Origin: an uncultured Christensenella sp.
GTDB taxonomy: Bacteria > Bacillota_A > Clostridia > Christensenellales > Borkfalkiaceae
DNA length: 64,000 bases
Assembly (NCBI GenBank): GCA_910579295.1
Contig: CAJTTC010000001.1
Coordinates: 124,001 to 188,000, forward strand
Reading direction: 5' to 3'
Part shown: in pieces, positions 15,671 through 24,053 of the stretch
Layout: each line of letters starts with the position of its first letter
Numbering within the stretch: position 1 is the first letter of the stretch
Position numbers and translations under genes: made by a program
Notes under the pieces: generated by a model
The model's database searches: none
The model's input: only the letters and a program-made list of their open reading frames with translations
What the model was told of the DNA's origin: nothing

Positions 15671-18316
15671 ATGGCAAAAAAGTATTGCTACCTTTTTACC
15701 GAAGGTAATGCAAAGATGAGAGAGCTTCTGGGCGGCAAGGGCGCAAACCTCGCCGAAATGACCAACATCGGTCTTCCCGTACCTCAGGGCTTCACAATTT
15801 CAACAGAGGCTTGTACTCAGTACTATGAGGACGGCAGAAAAATCAACGACGGTATTCAGAAAGAAATAATGCAATACATCGAGAAGATGGAGAAGGTCTG
15901 CGGCAAGAAGTTCGGCGACAAGGAAAATCCTCTTTTGGTTTCCGTTCGTTCGGGTGCACGCGCTTCTATGCCCGGTATGATGGATACAATCCTTAACCTC
16001 GGTCTTAACGAAACGGTTGTAAACACTATCGCCGCTAAGTCGGGCAACCCCCGCTGGGCTTGGGACTGTTACAGAAGATTTATTCAGATGTTCTCCGACG
16101 TCGTTATGGAAGTCGGCAAGAAATATTTCGAAAAGCTCATCGACCAGATGAAGGAAAAGAAGGGCGTGGAGTTCGACGTCGATCTCAACGCGGACGACCT
16201 TAAAACTCTTGCAAATCAGTTCAAGGCGGAGTACAAGGCTCAGCTCGGCAAGGATTTCCCCGACGACCCCAAGGAACAGCTCTTCGAGGCTATCAAAGCC
16301 GTATTCCGCAGCTGGGACAACCCCCGCGCAAACATATACAGAATGGACCACGATATCCCTTACAGCTGGGGTACTGCCGTAAACGTACAGATGATGGCGT
16401 TCGGCAATATGGGCGACGATTGCGGCACGGGCGTTGCGTTCACGCGTAATCCCGCAACGGGCGAAAAGGGGCTTATGGGCGAATTCTTAATGAACGCTCA
16501 GGGCGAGGACGTCGTTGCAGGCGTTCGTACTCCTATGCCCATAGCTAAAATGGCGGAAGTGCTCCCCGACGTGTACAAGCAGTTCTTGAAGGTTTGCGAC
16601 ACGCTCGAAAATCATTACCGCGATATGCAGGATATGGAGTTCACTATCGAGCAGGGTAAGCTCTATATGTTGCAGACGCGTAACGGCAAGCGTACCGCGG
16701 CGGCGGCTATCAAGATTGCTTGCGACCTCATCGACGAGGGTATGATTACCGAAAAAGAAGCTATTATGCAGATTGACGCTAAGTCGCTCGATATGCTTCT
16801 TCACCCCCAGTTCGACCCCAAGGCTTTAAAAGAAGCCGACAAAAAGAACGTAGTCGGCAAGGGCATAGCGGCTTCCCCCGGCGCGGCGGCAGGCTCTATC
16901 GTATTCACCGCAGAGGACGCCGTTGTAGAGGGAAAGAAGGGCAAGAAAGTCGTTCTCGTTCGTCTTGAAACCTCTCCCGAAGATATCGAGGGTATGAAGT
17001 ACTCGCAGGGTATTCTGACGGTACGCGGCGGACAGACTTCGCACGCGGCGGTTGTTGCCCGCGGTATGGGTACTTGCTGTGTATCCGGTTGCGGCGACAT
17101 TAAAATGGACGAGGAGAACAAGTGCTTTACCCTCGCAGGCAAGGTATATCACGAGGGCGACGGCATTTCGCTTGACGGCTCTACGGGTAACATCTACGAT
17201 TGCCTTATCCCCACCGTTCCCGCAGACCCCAACTCCGGTTATTTCGGCAGAATTATGGCTCTTGCAGATAAGTATAAGGCTCTCGGCGTAAGAACCAATG
17301 CAGACACTCCCGCAGACGCTAAACAGGCGGCGGCGTTCGGCGCTCAGGGTATCGGTCTTTGCCGTACAGAGCACATGTTCTTCGATCCCGCAAGAATAGG
17401 CGCTTTCCGCGAAATGATTTGCTCCGACACCGTTGAAGAAAGACAGGCGGCTCTCGCTAAGATAGAGCCTATGCAGCAGGCGGACTTCGAGGGCTTGATG
17501 GAGGCGTTGGAGGGTCAGCCCGTAACCATTCGTTTCCTCGACCCCCCTCTTCACGAGTTCGTTCCTACCGACGAGGAAGATATCAAGGCGCTCGCTAAGG
17601 CGCAGGGCAAGTCGGTTGCTCAGATTAAGCAGATAATCTCCGACCTCCACGAGTTCAACCCCATGATGGGTCACCGCGGTTGCCGTCTTACCGTAACGTA
17701 TCCCGAAATCGCGGTTATGCAGACCAACGCGGTTATCAAGGCGGCTATTGCCGTTCAGAAGCGTCACAAGAATTGGAAGGTAGTTCCCGAAATTATGATT
17801 CCCCTTGTAGGCGAGATTAAAGAGCTTGCGTTCGTTAAAAAGACGGTTGTGGAAACGGCTGACGCTGTTATCAAAGCTTCGGGCGTAGACCTCAAATATG
17901 AAGTCGGCACGATGATTGAAATTCCCCGCGCGGCGCTCACCGCAGACGAGATTGCAAAGGAAGCGGAGTTCTTCTGCTTCGGCACGAACGACTTAACGCA
18001 GATGACGTTCGGCTTCTCGCGTGACGACGCAGGCAAGTTCCTGCCTTCGTACTATGCGGGCAAGATTTACGAGAGCGATCCGTTCTCCCGTCTAGATACG
18101 GTAGGCGTGGGCAAGCTTATGGAAATGGCTGTAACCCTCGGCAAGAGCACCCGCAAGGAGCTTCACGTAGGTATCTGCGGCGAGCACGGCGGCGATCCTT
18201 CGTCTATCGAGTTCTGCCACAAAATCGGACTTAACTACGTATCCTGCTCGCCTTACCGCGTGCCCATTGCAAGATTGGCTGCCGCACAAGCGAATATCAA
18301 AAACCCCCGCAAGTAA
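15671..18316 (+). CDS. ppdK: Pyruvate, phosphate dikinase
   Basis: Full-length (881 aa) PPDK, which interconverts pyruvate + ATP + phosphate and PEP + AMP + PPi in glycolysis/gluconeogenesis of anaerobes. The N-terminal ATP-grasp part has GGKGANLAEM and SVRSGARASMPGMMDT. The swivelling phosphohistidine domain has GGQTSHAAVVARGMG with catalytic His458 and the regulatory Thr456. The C-terminal TIM barrel has GLCRTEHMFF, FLDPPLHEF and GICGEHGGDP. AGGAGG lies 6 nt before the ATG. The last codons, QANIKNPRK-stop, recur in diverged form at 27383-27412 beyond the accessory island, so the 3' end of this gene appears to be the island's attachment point. Confidence 0.97.
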   Translation: MAKKYCYLFTEGNAKMRELLGGKGANLAEMTNIGLPVPQGFTISTEACTQYYEDGRKINDGIQKEIMQYIEKMEKVCGKKFGDKENPLLVSVRSGARASMPGMMDTILNLGLNETVVNTIAAKSGNPRWAWDCYRRFIQMFSDVVMEVGKKYFEKLIDQMKEKKGVEFDVDLNADDLKTLANQFKAEYKAQLGKDFPDDPKEQLFEAIKAVFRSWDNPRANIYRMDHDIPYSWGTAVNVQMMAFGNMGDDCGTGVAFTRNPATGEKGLMGEFLMNAQGEDVVAGVRTPMPIAKMAEVLPDVYKQFLKVCDTLENHYRDMQDMEFTIEQGKLYMLQTRNGKRTAAAAIKIACDLIDEGMITEKEAIMQIDAKSLDMLLHPQFDPKALKEADKKNVVGKGIAASPGAAAGSIVFTAEDAVVEGKKGKKVVLVRLETSPEDIEGMKYSQGILTVRGGQTSHAAVVARGMGTCCVSGCGDIKMDEENKCFTLAGKVYHEGDGISLDGSTGNIYDCLIPTVPADPNSGYFGRIMALADKYKALGVRTNADTPADAKQAAAFGAQGIGLCRTEHMFFDPARIGAFREMICSDTVEERQAALAKIEPMQQADFEGLMEALEGQPVTIRFLDPPLHEFVPTDEEDIKALAKAQGKSVAQIKQIISDLHEFNPMMGHRGCRLTVTYPEIAVMQTNAVIKAAIAVQKRHKNWKVVPEIMIPLVGEIKELAFVKKTVVETADAVIKASGVDLKYEVGTMIEIPRAALTADEIAKEAEFFCFGTNDLTQMTFGFSRDDAGKFLPSYYAGKIYESDPFSRLDTVGVGKLMEMAVTLGKSTRKELHVGICGEHGGDPSSIEFCHKIGLNYVSCSPYRVPIARLAAAQANIKNPRK

Positions 18317-18334
18317 TTTGACAAAATAAATCAT

Positions 18335-18372
18335 AAAACACCCGATTTCGATAAGAAATCGGGTGTTTTTTT
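18335..18372 (+). terminator. ppdK terminator
   Basis: AAAACACCCGATTTC (18335-18349) pairs with GAAATCGGGTGTTTT (18355-18369) around GATAA, and a T run follows. Confidence 0.9.
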
Positions 18373-18437
18373 GTCGAAAAAGGAAATTTGTTGCCCCCCC
18401 TTGCAGTTGTATCAATTGCTATTAATTCGACAAAATA

Positions 18438-18462
18438 GCAATCTTTTTGACAAAAAGATTGC
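18438..18462. repeat. Perfect 12-bp inverted repeat upstream of the recombinase gene
   Basis: GCAATCTTTTTG and CAAAAAGATTGC flank a single A at 18450. It lies between the ppdK terminator and the recombinase promoter, about 120 bp before the recombinase ATG. It could be a recombinase or repressor binding site, or a weak terminator; I found no second copy near 27.4 kb. Confidence 0.5.
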
Positions 18463-18579
18463 AAGACTTGCTGTTACATTTGGAAGATACTGCTGCAAGG
18501 TACGCAATAACATAATTTACTTGACAAAAACATGGCTTTTCCTCATTGTAAAAGGAACTTATTTTAAGGAGGTTAAACT

Positions 18580-20403
18580 ATGTTTAACAAAATTTTATCA
18601 ACCCAAAAAGATTCACAGTCTTTTGACCGCCCGAGAAGAGTTGTCTTCTACGGTCGGGTTTCCACCGAACACGAAGAGCAGACTTATGCGTTGAAAAATC
18701 AAATGCAATGGTATGATGAACTTCGAAAGCAGTATTCTAATTGGGGCGTAGTGGACCGTTACATCGATGATGGTGTAACCGGAACACAAGCCCAAAAACG
18801 TCCTGAATTTATGCGTATGCTCAATGATGCCAAATCAGGGGAATTCGATTTAATCGTTACGCGTGAGGTGTCGAGATTTGCAAGAAATACCGTTGAGTGT
18901 CTTGAGTTTACGCGACAACTTAAATCATTAAACGTAGAGGTGTATTTTGTCCATGAAAACATATGGACGTTGGATAACAGTGGCGAAATGGTATTAACTA
19001 TAATGGCAATGGTTGCGCAGGAAGAGAGCCGAAAGATGTCCGAGCGAGTGAAGGCGGGACAGGCAATCAGCCGTAAAAACGGTGTGCTTTACGGAAACGG
19101 AAATATACTCGGTTATGACAGAGTGGGTGACACATATGTTATCAATCCAGAACAAGCAGAAACCGTGAAGCTTATTTACAACCTATATGACTCGGGAATG
19201 GGAATGCAGGCGATTCGCAACGAGCTTATAAGGCTTAGGAAAAAGAATGCCAGAGGAACAACGGAATGGGACGTTACGAGAATATCCAGATGCTTGCGTA
19301 ATACGGTGTATAAAGGCGTAATGGCATACAACAAATCACACAGTAATAATTTTCTCGATCAAAAGACGATAGTAGTGTCGTGCATCGAGGACGGCATTCC
19401 TGCTGGGCATTTTATCGTCAGCGGCAAATATATAAAATATTCCGTTGTAAACGGCAAGGTCTCTATTGATGCGATAGATAACCTTCCTGAAAACTACGAT
19501 ATCAGTCTTGGAACGTTATACGATTATGATAATAACGATATTGCGTTTATGCCCTTTGACGAAATTGATTCGTCGCCGATCCAGTTTGTTCCGCTTACAG
19601 AAAATATCGACTATGCTGCAATAAAGGCTAGCCTTTATCAGCTTATTGAGGAGCAAACAAAAAAAGGATATTCGGTGCAAACAATCACAATCTCTTTCCT
19701 TTCTGTTGATACGCTTAATGCCTTAAGAGGCATTTTGGCACAAGGGGATACACTGAATGGATATACATTCGATGCTCTGAACAGCATTGAGTTTGACAGT
19801 GCAAAGCAGTATATTAACTTCAATGAGGATGGCACGATTACGCTTAAGGATTTGCCGCCAATTCCTGTCACGGAATACAAAACCATTTTTGACTGGCTGA
19901 TTGATGGGCTCATACTTGTCGGGGCAGGAGCAATTGCGATAGTTAGCGTTACTTTCCTTGGCCCTGCTGGTGGTGTAATCGCAGGAGCTGTTCTTGGAGC
20001 GGGTATAGAGTATTTCAGCCAGACAGTCATTCAGGGCAAAAAATTCTCTGATGTCAACTGGACAAAAGTGGGTATCATGGCAATCAGCGGAGCGTTAGGT
20101 GCAATGGTGCCTTGCGGTCCTGGGATTATGCCTTATCTCGCTGCAGGTGCGGTTGGTGGCTTGACAAGTGCAGCCCTAACAGCAGTAGATGGCGGATCGT
20201 GGCAGGATATATTAATTTCTGCGGGAACGGGTGCATTCACTGCTATGCTTATGCATGGGTTGTTCTCGTCTTGCTTCCCTGCGGGTACTCAAATTCTTAC
20301 CAAAGGTGGGTATGTTGCAATTGAACTCGTTTCGGTTGGAATGCTAGTCGCTTCTTATAACGAAAATACAAACGAAATAGAGTGGAAGCCCGTACTAGGG
20401 TAA
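18580..20403 (+). CDS. Chimera: serine recombinase N-terminus fused to polymorphic-toxin/truncated HINT segment
   Basis: AAGGAGG precedes the ATG. Residues ~20-160 are a serine-resolvase domain (YGRVSTEHEEQ with catalytic Ser28; FDLIVTREVSRFARNT), and ~175-258 are the start of the Recombinase domain typical of large serine integrases (ILGYD, AIRNELI, ISRCLRNTVYKGVMAYNKS). The zinc ribbon and coiled coil that should follow are absent. After about residue 260 the chain becomes a different protein: an acidic beta-rich region, a Gly/Ala-rich membrane-like stretch (~440-562) and the first ~44 residues of a pretoxin-HINT domain (CFPAGTQILTKGG, then SYNENTNEIEWKPV) ending abruptly at residue 607. 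HINT lacks its C-terminal half and any toxin. This looks like an in-frame deletion scar, unless it is an assembly error. Integrase activity is doubtful. Confidence 0.8.
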   Translation: MFNKILSTQKDSQSFDRPRRVVFYGRVSTEHEEQTYALKNQMQWYDELRKQYSNWGVVDRYIDDGVTGTQAQKRPEFMRMLNDAKSGEFDLIVTREVSRFARNTVECLEFTRQLKSLNVEVYFVHENIWTLDNSGEMVLTIMAMVAQEESRKMSERVKAGQAISRKNGVLYGNGNILGYDRVGDTYVINPEQAETVKLIYNLYDSGMGMQAIRNELIRLRKKNARGTTEWDVTRISRCLRNTVYKGVMAYNKSHSNNFLDQKTIVVSCIEDGIPAGHFIVSGKYIKYSVVNGKVSIDAIDNLPENYDISLGTLYDYDNNDIAFMPFDEIDSSPIQFVPLTENIDYAAIKASLYQLIEEQTKKGYSVQTITISFLSVDTLNALRGILAQGDTLNGYTFDALNSIEFDSAKQYINFNEDGTITLKDLPPIPVTEYKTIFDWLIDGLILVGAGAIAIVSVTFLGPAGGVIAGAVLGAGIEYFSQTVIQGKKFSDVNWTKVGIMAISGALGAMVPCGPGIMPYLAAGAVGGLTSAALTAVDGGSWQDILISAGTGAFTAMLMHGLFSSCFPAGTQILTKGGYVAIELVSVGMLVASYNENTNEIEWKPVLG

Positions 20404-20500
20404 TGCTTCACTTAATATTAAGAACAAAGGCAAAATGCCACTGTAAACGCCATTGTAAAATCAGCGGAGACGGAAATAAGAAGTTTTCATATCCAAATGC

Positions 20501-20564
20501 TTGACATTATATCGTTGCAATGATATACTTTGATTAGAGTATCGTTGTGGCGATACTCTGGAGG
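20501..20564 (+). promoter_or_regulatory. Promoter with two operators for the DUF3990/XRE operon
   Basis: TTGACA (20501-20506) and TATACT (20524-20529) are 17 bp apart. A near-perfect palindrome (ATATCGTTGCAATGATAT, 20509-20526) fills the spacer. A second inverted repeat, AGAGTATCG-6 nt-CGATACTCT (20536-20559), covers the start region just before the GGAGG site at 20560-20564. Both share the half-site TATCGTTG. This is the pattern of an autorepressed toxin-antitoxin promoter; the XRE protein of the operon is the obvious candidate repressor. Confidence 0.8.
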
Positions 20565-20569
20565 TTTGT

Positions 20570-21265
20570 ATGAAGAAAGAAATTTTACATGGATCGGAGT
20601 TTATTATTAAGAAACCCGAGCTTAAGCTTGGTAAAACTACGAATGATTATGGACAAGGTTTTTATTGTACGTTGCTTCCAGAGATGGCGAAGGAGTGGGC
20701 TTGTAAAGATAATCGTGATGGATTTATGAACCGCTATATTCTAGATGACGATGATTTAAAGTATCTGAATTTGATGGACGGAAATCATACTGTTCTCAAC
20801 TGGATTGCACTGTTGCTTCAACATCGTACTTTTACTATTCAAGATGAAATAGCAAGAGATGCGAGAGAATATATCATTGATAATTTTTTAATCGACACTT
20901 CCGTCTATGATGTAATAATAGGATATAGAGCAGATGATTCATATTTTTCGTTTGCACAATCCTTTGTTAGTAATGCTTTGCCGATGAGAAGTTTATCTCG
21001 TGCATTGCAACTTGGTAAACTTGGGGAACAAACTGTACTTGTTTCTCAAAAGGCATTTGAAAAAATTTCTTTCCAAAGTGCAGAACCTGTTCCTAAAGAG
21101 GTATATTATCCTAAGTTTTTGGCAAGAGATTCTGAAGCAAGAAAGTCTTTTAGAGAAGATATTAAGAAGAAAAAACCATATAAAGATGATATATTTGTTA
21201 TGGATATATTGAGGGAGGAAATCAAGAATGACGATCCGCGCATTCAACGAATTATACTTGAGTGA
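20570..21265 (+). CDS. DUF3990-type protein, putative ADP-ribosyltransferase-like toxin
   Basis: The 231-residue product begins with a LHGSEFIIKKPEL segment and TNDYGQGFYCTLLPEMAKEWA, the pattern of DUF3990, a family placed by comparative genomics in the ADP-ribosyltransferase fold group (H-G-S ... D-(Y/F)-G-x-G-F-Y). IIGYRADDSYFSFAQSF (about residues 111-127) fits the later conserved part of the fold. A basic C-terminus follows. GGAGG precedes the ATG. The downstream XRE gene overlaps its last 38 nt, and two operators precede the gene, so it resembles the toxin of a reverse-order toxin-antitoxin operon. Toxicity and target are inference. Confidence 0.7.
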   Translation: MKKEILHGSEFIIKKPELKLGKTTNDYGQGFYCTLLPEMAKEWACKDNRDGFMNRYILDDDDLKYLNLMDGNHTVLNWIALLLQHRTFTIQDEIARDAREYIIDNFLIDTSVYDVIIGYRADDSYFSFAQSFVSNALPMRSLSRALQLGKLGEQTVLVSQKAFEKISFQSAEPVPKEVYYPKFLARDSEARKSFREDIKKKKPYKDDIFVMDILREEIKNDDPRIQRIILE

Positions 21266-21878
21266 TGCACAAACGAATTTAGCAAATGCTTTCGATTATG
21301 CGATAAATGTTTGCGAACAGCCACCTGACATTTTTGGCCAGATATTTGCGCGTTCTGATTACGCAAAGAAGTTCGAGTGCGGAGATCCTGCTATTGTGTC
21401 GGGCAAATCGGGGGTGGAGTTGGTTAAGGTTGTTTTAGCTAAGACAGTCGATTTTTTCCCGCAGTCGCAATTCAGTCAAGATAGGAGCCCTGAATATTGG
21501 GCGGGCTGGGCTCTTGCATATTACCAATGGTATAGCGCAAAGCGCTTTAAGGATATATTTGCAAGAATACCGCTTTCGCAAATTGTTTTGATGTACAAAA
21601 TTTTTCATGAAATGGATATTACTGCATTTGTGGAGTCTATTGATAGACGTTATAATGAAATTGAAGTGGAAACAAAACTTCGTTCTTTGCGTGAGGTTAG
21701 AGGATTATCACAAAGAGAGTTGTCTAAAATTTCCGGCGTCAAACTTCGTTCCATTCAGCTCTTTGAGCAGAAAGTAAACGATATAGACAAGGCGCAAGCA
21801 CATACACTTTATAAGTTAGCAAGAGTGCTTGGATGCACTATTGAAGATTTACTTGAAAACCCGGAACAAATATTATAA
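21228..21878 (+). CDS. XRE-family protein with N-terminal partner domain, putative antitoxin/repressor
   Basis: The start is the ATG at 21228 within the end of the preceding gene, after an AGGGAGGA site. The 216-residue product has a ~135-residue N-terminal region (LANAFDYAINVCEQPPDIFGQIF, then YWAGWALAYYQWYSAKRF) that I know only as a companion of DUF3990-like proteins. A C-terminal Cro/CI helix-turn-helix follows (residues ~148-210: LREVRGLSQRELSKISGV, RSIQLFEQ, LARVLGCTIEDLLENP). The arrangement suggests the N-terminal part binds the DUF3990 protein and the HTH binds the two TATCGTTG operators upstream of the operon. No terminator is obvious before the next operon. Confidence 0.7.
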   Translation: MTIRAFNELYLSDAQTNLANAFDYAINVCEQPPDIFGQIFARSDYAKKFECGDPAIVSGKSGVELVKVVLAKTVDFFPQSQFSQDRSPEYWAGWALAYYQWYSAKRFKDIFARIPLSQIVLMYKIFHEMDITAFVESIDRRYNEIEVETKLRSLREVRGLSQRELSKISGVKLRSIQLFEQKVNDIDKAQAHTLYKLARVLGCTIEDLLENPEQIL

Positions 21879-22084
21879 AAATTGGTGAAAGTAATGTGTC
21901 AAAATCTCTTTCTTGTGTGAAAGAGTATATAAGGAGAATCGCTTAAATTAAAAGATTATAATTATAACTATTTTGTATGTAAGTAAGTTTTTGCAAATTC
22001 AAGGGCCGTTTTCTAAAAAGAAAACTGCATGCGCGCAAGAAAGAGTGGCTCTTTACTTTTTGAACAATTTTATGGAGGTAAATA

Positions 22085-24052
22085 ATGTATATTAAAGAAT
22101 TCCGAATCAAAAATTTTAGAAATTTTGATGATGCGGGAATTATATTAAAATTTCATCAAGGAGTTAATGCTATTGTAGGTGAAAATAATGCCGGTAAGTC
22201 AGCAATTATTTCCGCTCTAAGAATTGCGGTGTCCATAATACAATATAAAAAGGATATTTATTTCACAAAAACAGATTTTCATATAGATGCCAAAGGCGTT
22301 CTTGCAAATGAAGCGCAATTTGATATTTATTTAGCAGACGTTCCGAAATATCTTATAGAAATTTGGAAGCCTGGTACAGATGAAGGCGAATATCATATAA
22401 GATTTTTCCTTACTAAAAATGAAGCGGGTAAAGAAAGAATAAAATATTCAATTTGGGGCGGCGAAGCTGAAGGGAATCAACTTTCCGCAGATACATTAGA
22501 AGCAATCAATCTTGTTTATCTTGGTGCGTTAAGAGATGCAGAAAATGAAATGAGACCTAATAGAAATAGTAAGATAGCTAATCTTTTAGGTGCGCTTGCC
22601 GCAACGCCTGAGCTAAAAGAAGATTTAGTTAATGAATTAGTAAAAGCCAATAATGCGCTTTTACAGAAAGAGCCTATATCTAAAATAAGAGAAATAATCA
22701 ATAAAAATTTGGTCAGTATCGAGCATGAAGTATTGCATCAACAAATTGATATAGGTTTTATTGACCCAAAGTTCGATTCGATTGCGTCATCATTAAGAAC
22801 ATGGATTTTACCTCGATGGAGTTTTGTCGATAAAACTTCTAAATATTTTTCCCAGATAAAAGAGCGTTGTTCTACGCATAAAGATTTAGTTGATGAAGAT
22901 GCAGAGGGTATTTTTTTAGATGTAAAAAAATATTCCGAAATATTTGGAGAAATAGATGAAGAAGAAAAATTATACTTAAAAGCAATAAGTAGGTTTTCAT
23001 TTGATTTATTTCAAAATGGTCTAGGGTATAATAATTTACTATTTATTTCTACTGTATTGGGGGATATGTCTTTAACCCAGGAGGATATATTGTTGAATTT
23101 GCTTTTGGCTGAGGAGCCGGAAGCTCATTTACACCCGCAATTGCAATCTTTGATATATCAATTTTTTAAAGAACAAATTGAAAAATCTTCAACATTGCAG
23201 ATCATATTTACAACGCATTCTCCCACATTAACTTCACAGCTAAAAATTGATAATGTAAATATTTTATGTAACTATAATCGTAGAACGCAAAGTTTTTCCC
23301 TGGTTGATTCTAAGTTAAATAGTCCAGAAAAGAATTATTTAGAAAAATACTTGGATGTAACGAAATCGCAGATGCTTTTCTCGAGAGGTGCATTGCTAGT
23401 TGAGGGCATAAGTGAAGCTATACTAATTCCTGCTTTTGCAAAAATATTAAATAGGAATTTGACTACATATGCTGTTGAGGTTGTAAATGTTGACGGCACG
23501 GCTTTTTCGCCGTTTGTTCATGTATTATGTAATGCAACTGCTGATGGCACAATTATAAAATGTTCTATAGTTACTGACGACGATAGATGCACAAACAAAA
23601 GCGAACAAGATATCTATATTTCTTTAGATCACGACTATGACTGTGATAAAACGGTATTGGACGATATCTGTGATAGGTTGTCAAAAGGAAAGGAATCTGA
23701 TAGATGTAAAAAAACAATGACTTTATGCGAACAGAGCGGCGTTGATATAAATACTGCATATAAAACATTAGAATTTGAGCTGGCTTCAAAAGAGAAAAAT
23801 ATAGAGACTATTTTAAATGTTATTAAATCTCTACATCCAACCTCGGGCGCAAGGCTTGAAGAATTAGTAAATAATGATGATAAGTTGATTTATAAAACTA
23901 TCCGGATATGGTTATTTATACGGTCGCATTCGTATGATAAGTCGCAGTTCGCTCAAATATTAAGTAAGGAGATTGAAGAAAATAAAGACAGTTTTATAAT
24001 TCCAGATTATATTAAAAAGGCGATTTATGCTGTAACAAGGGAAGAAAATTAA
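22085..24052 (+). CDS. OLD-family ATP-dependent nuclease (Gabija GajA-like)
   Basis: The 655-residue protein starts with an ABC/SMC-type ATPase: Walker A GENNAGKS (32-39), and around residues 335-375 LLLAEEPEAHLHPQ (Walker B region) and IIFTTHSPTL. A TOPRIM nuclease domain follows: LLVEGISEAILIP near 437 (catalytic Glu) and VTDDDRC near 496 (Asp pair). Together with the UvrD-like helicase encoded 1 nt downstream, this is the gene order of class 2 OLD nucleases and of the Gabija anti-phage system (GajA-GajB). It is slightly longer than the best-known GajA (~580 aa). GGAGG precedes the ATG. The 206-nt gap upstream holds a 7-bp inverted repeat (CTCTTTC-6 nt-GAAAGAG, 21906-21925) of unknown role. 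Codon usage is AT-rich, consistent with acquisition. Confidence 0.82.
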   Translation: MYIKEFRIKNFRNFDDAGIILKFHQGVNAIVGENNAGKSAIISALRIAVSIIQYKKDIYFTKTDFHIDAKGVLANEAQFDIYLADVPKYLIEIWKPGTDEGEYHIRFFLTKNEAGKERIKYSIWGGEAEGNQLSADTLEAINLVYLGALRDAENEMRPNRNSKIANLLGALAATPELKEDLVNELVKANNALLQKEPISKIREIINKNLVSIEHEVLHQQIDIGFIDPKFDSIASSLRTWILPRWSFVDKTSKYFSQIKERCSTHKDLVDEDAEGIFLDVKKYSEIFGEIDEEEKLYLKAISRFSFDLFQNGLGYNNLLFISTVLGDMSLTQEDILLNLLLAEEPEAHLHPQLQSLIYQFFKEQIEKSSTLQIIFTTHSPTLTSQLKIDNVNILCNYNRRTQSFSLVDSKLNSPEKNYLEKYLDVTKSQMLFSRGALLVEGISEAILIPAFAKILNRNLTTYAVEVVNVDGTAFSPFVHVLCNATADGTIIKCSIVTDDDRCTNKSEQDIYISLDHDYDCDKTVLDDICDRLSKGKESDRCKKTMTLCEQSGVDINTAYKTLEFELASKEKNIETILNVIKSLHPTSGARLEELVNNDDKLIYKTIRIWLFIRSHSYDKSQFAQILSKEIEENKDSFIIPDYIKKAIYAVTREEN

Positions 24053-24053
24053 A

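Noticed and set aside
16826..17767. 313-codon minus-strand frame inside ppdK
   Set aside because: It is a shadow of the strongly conserved PPDK frame, with no domain or ribosome site.
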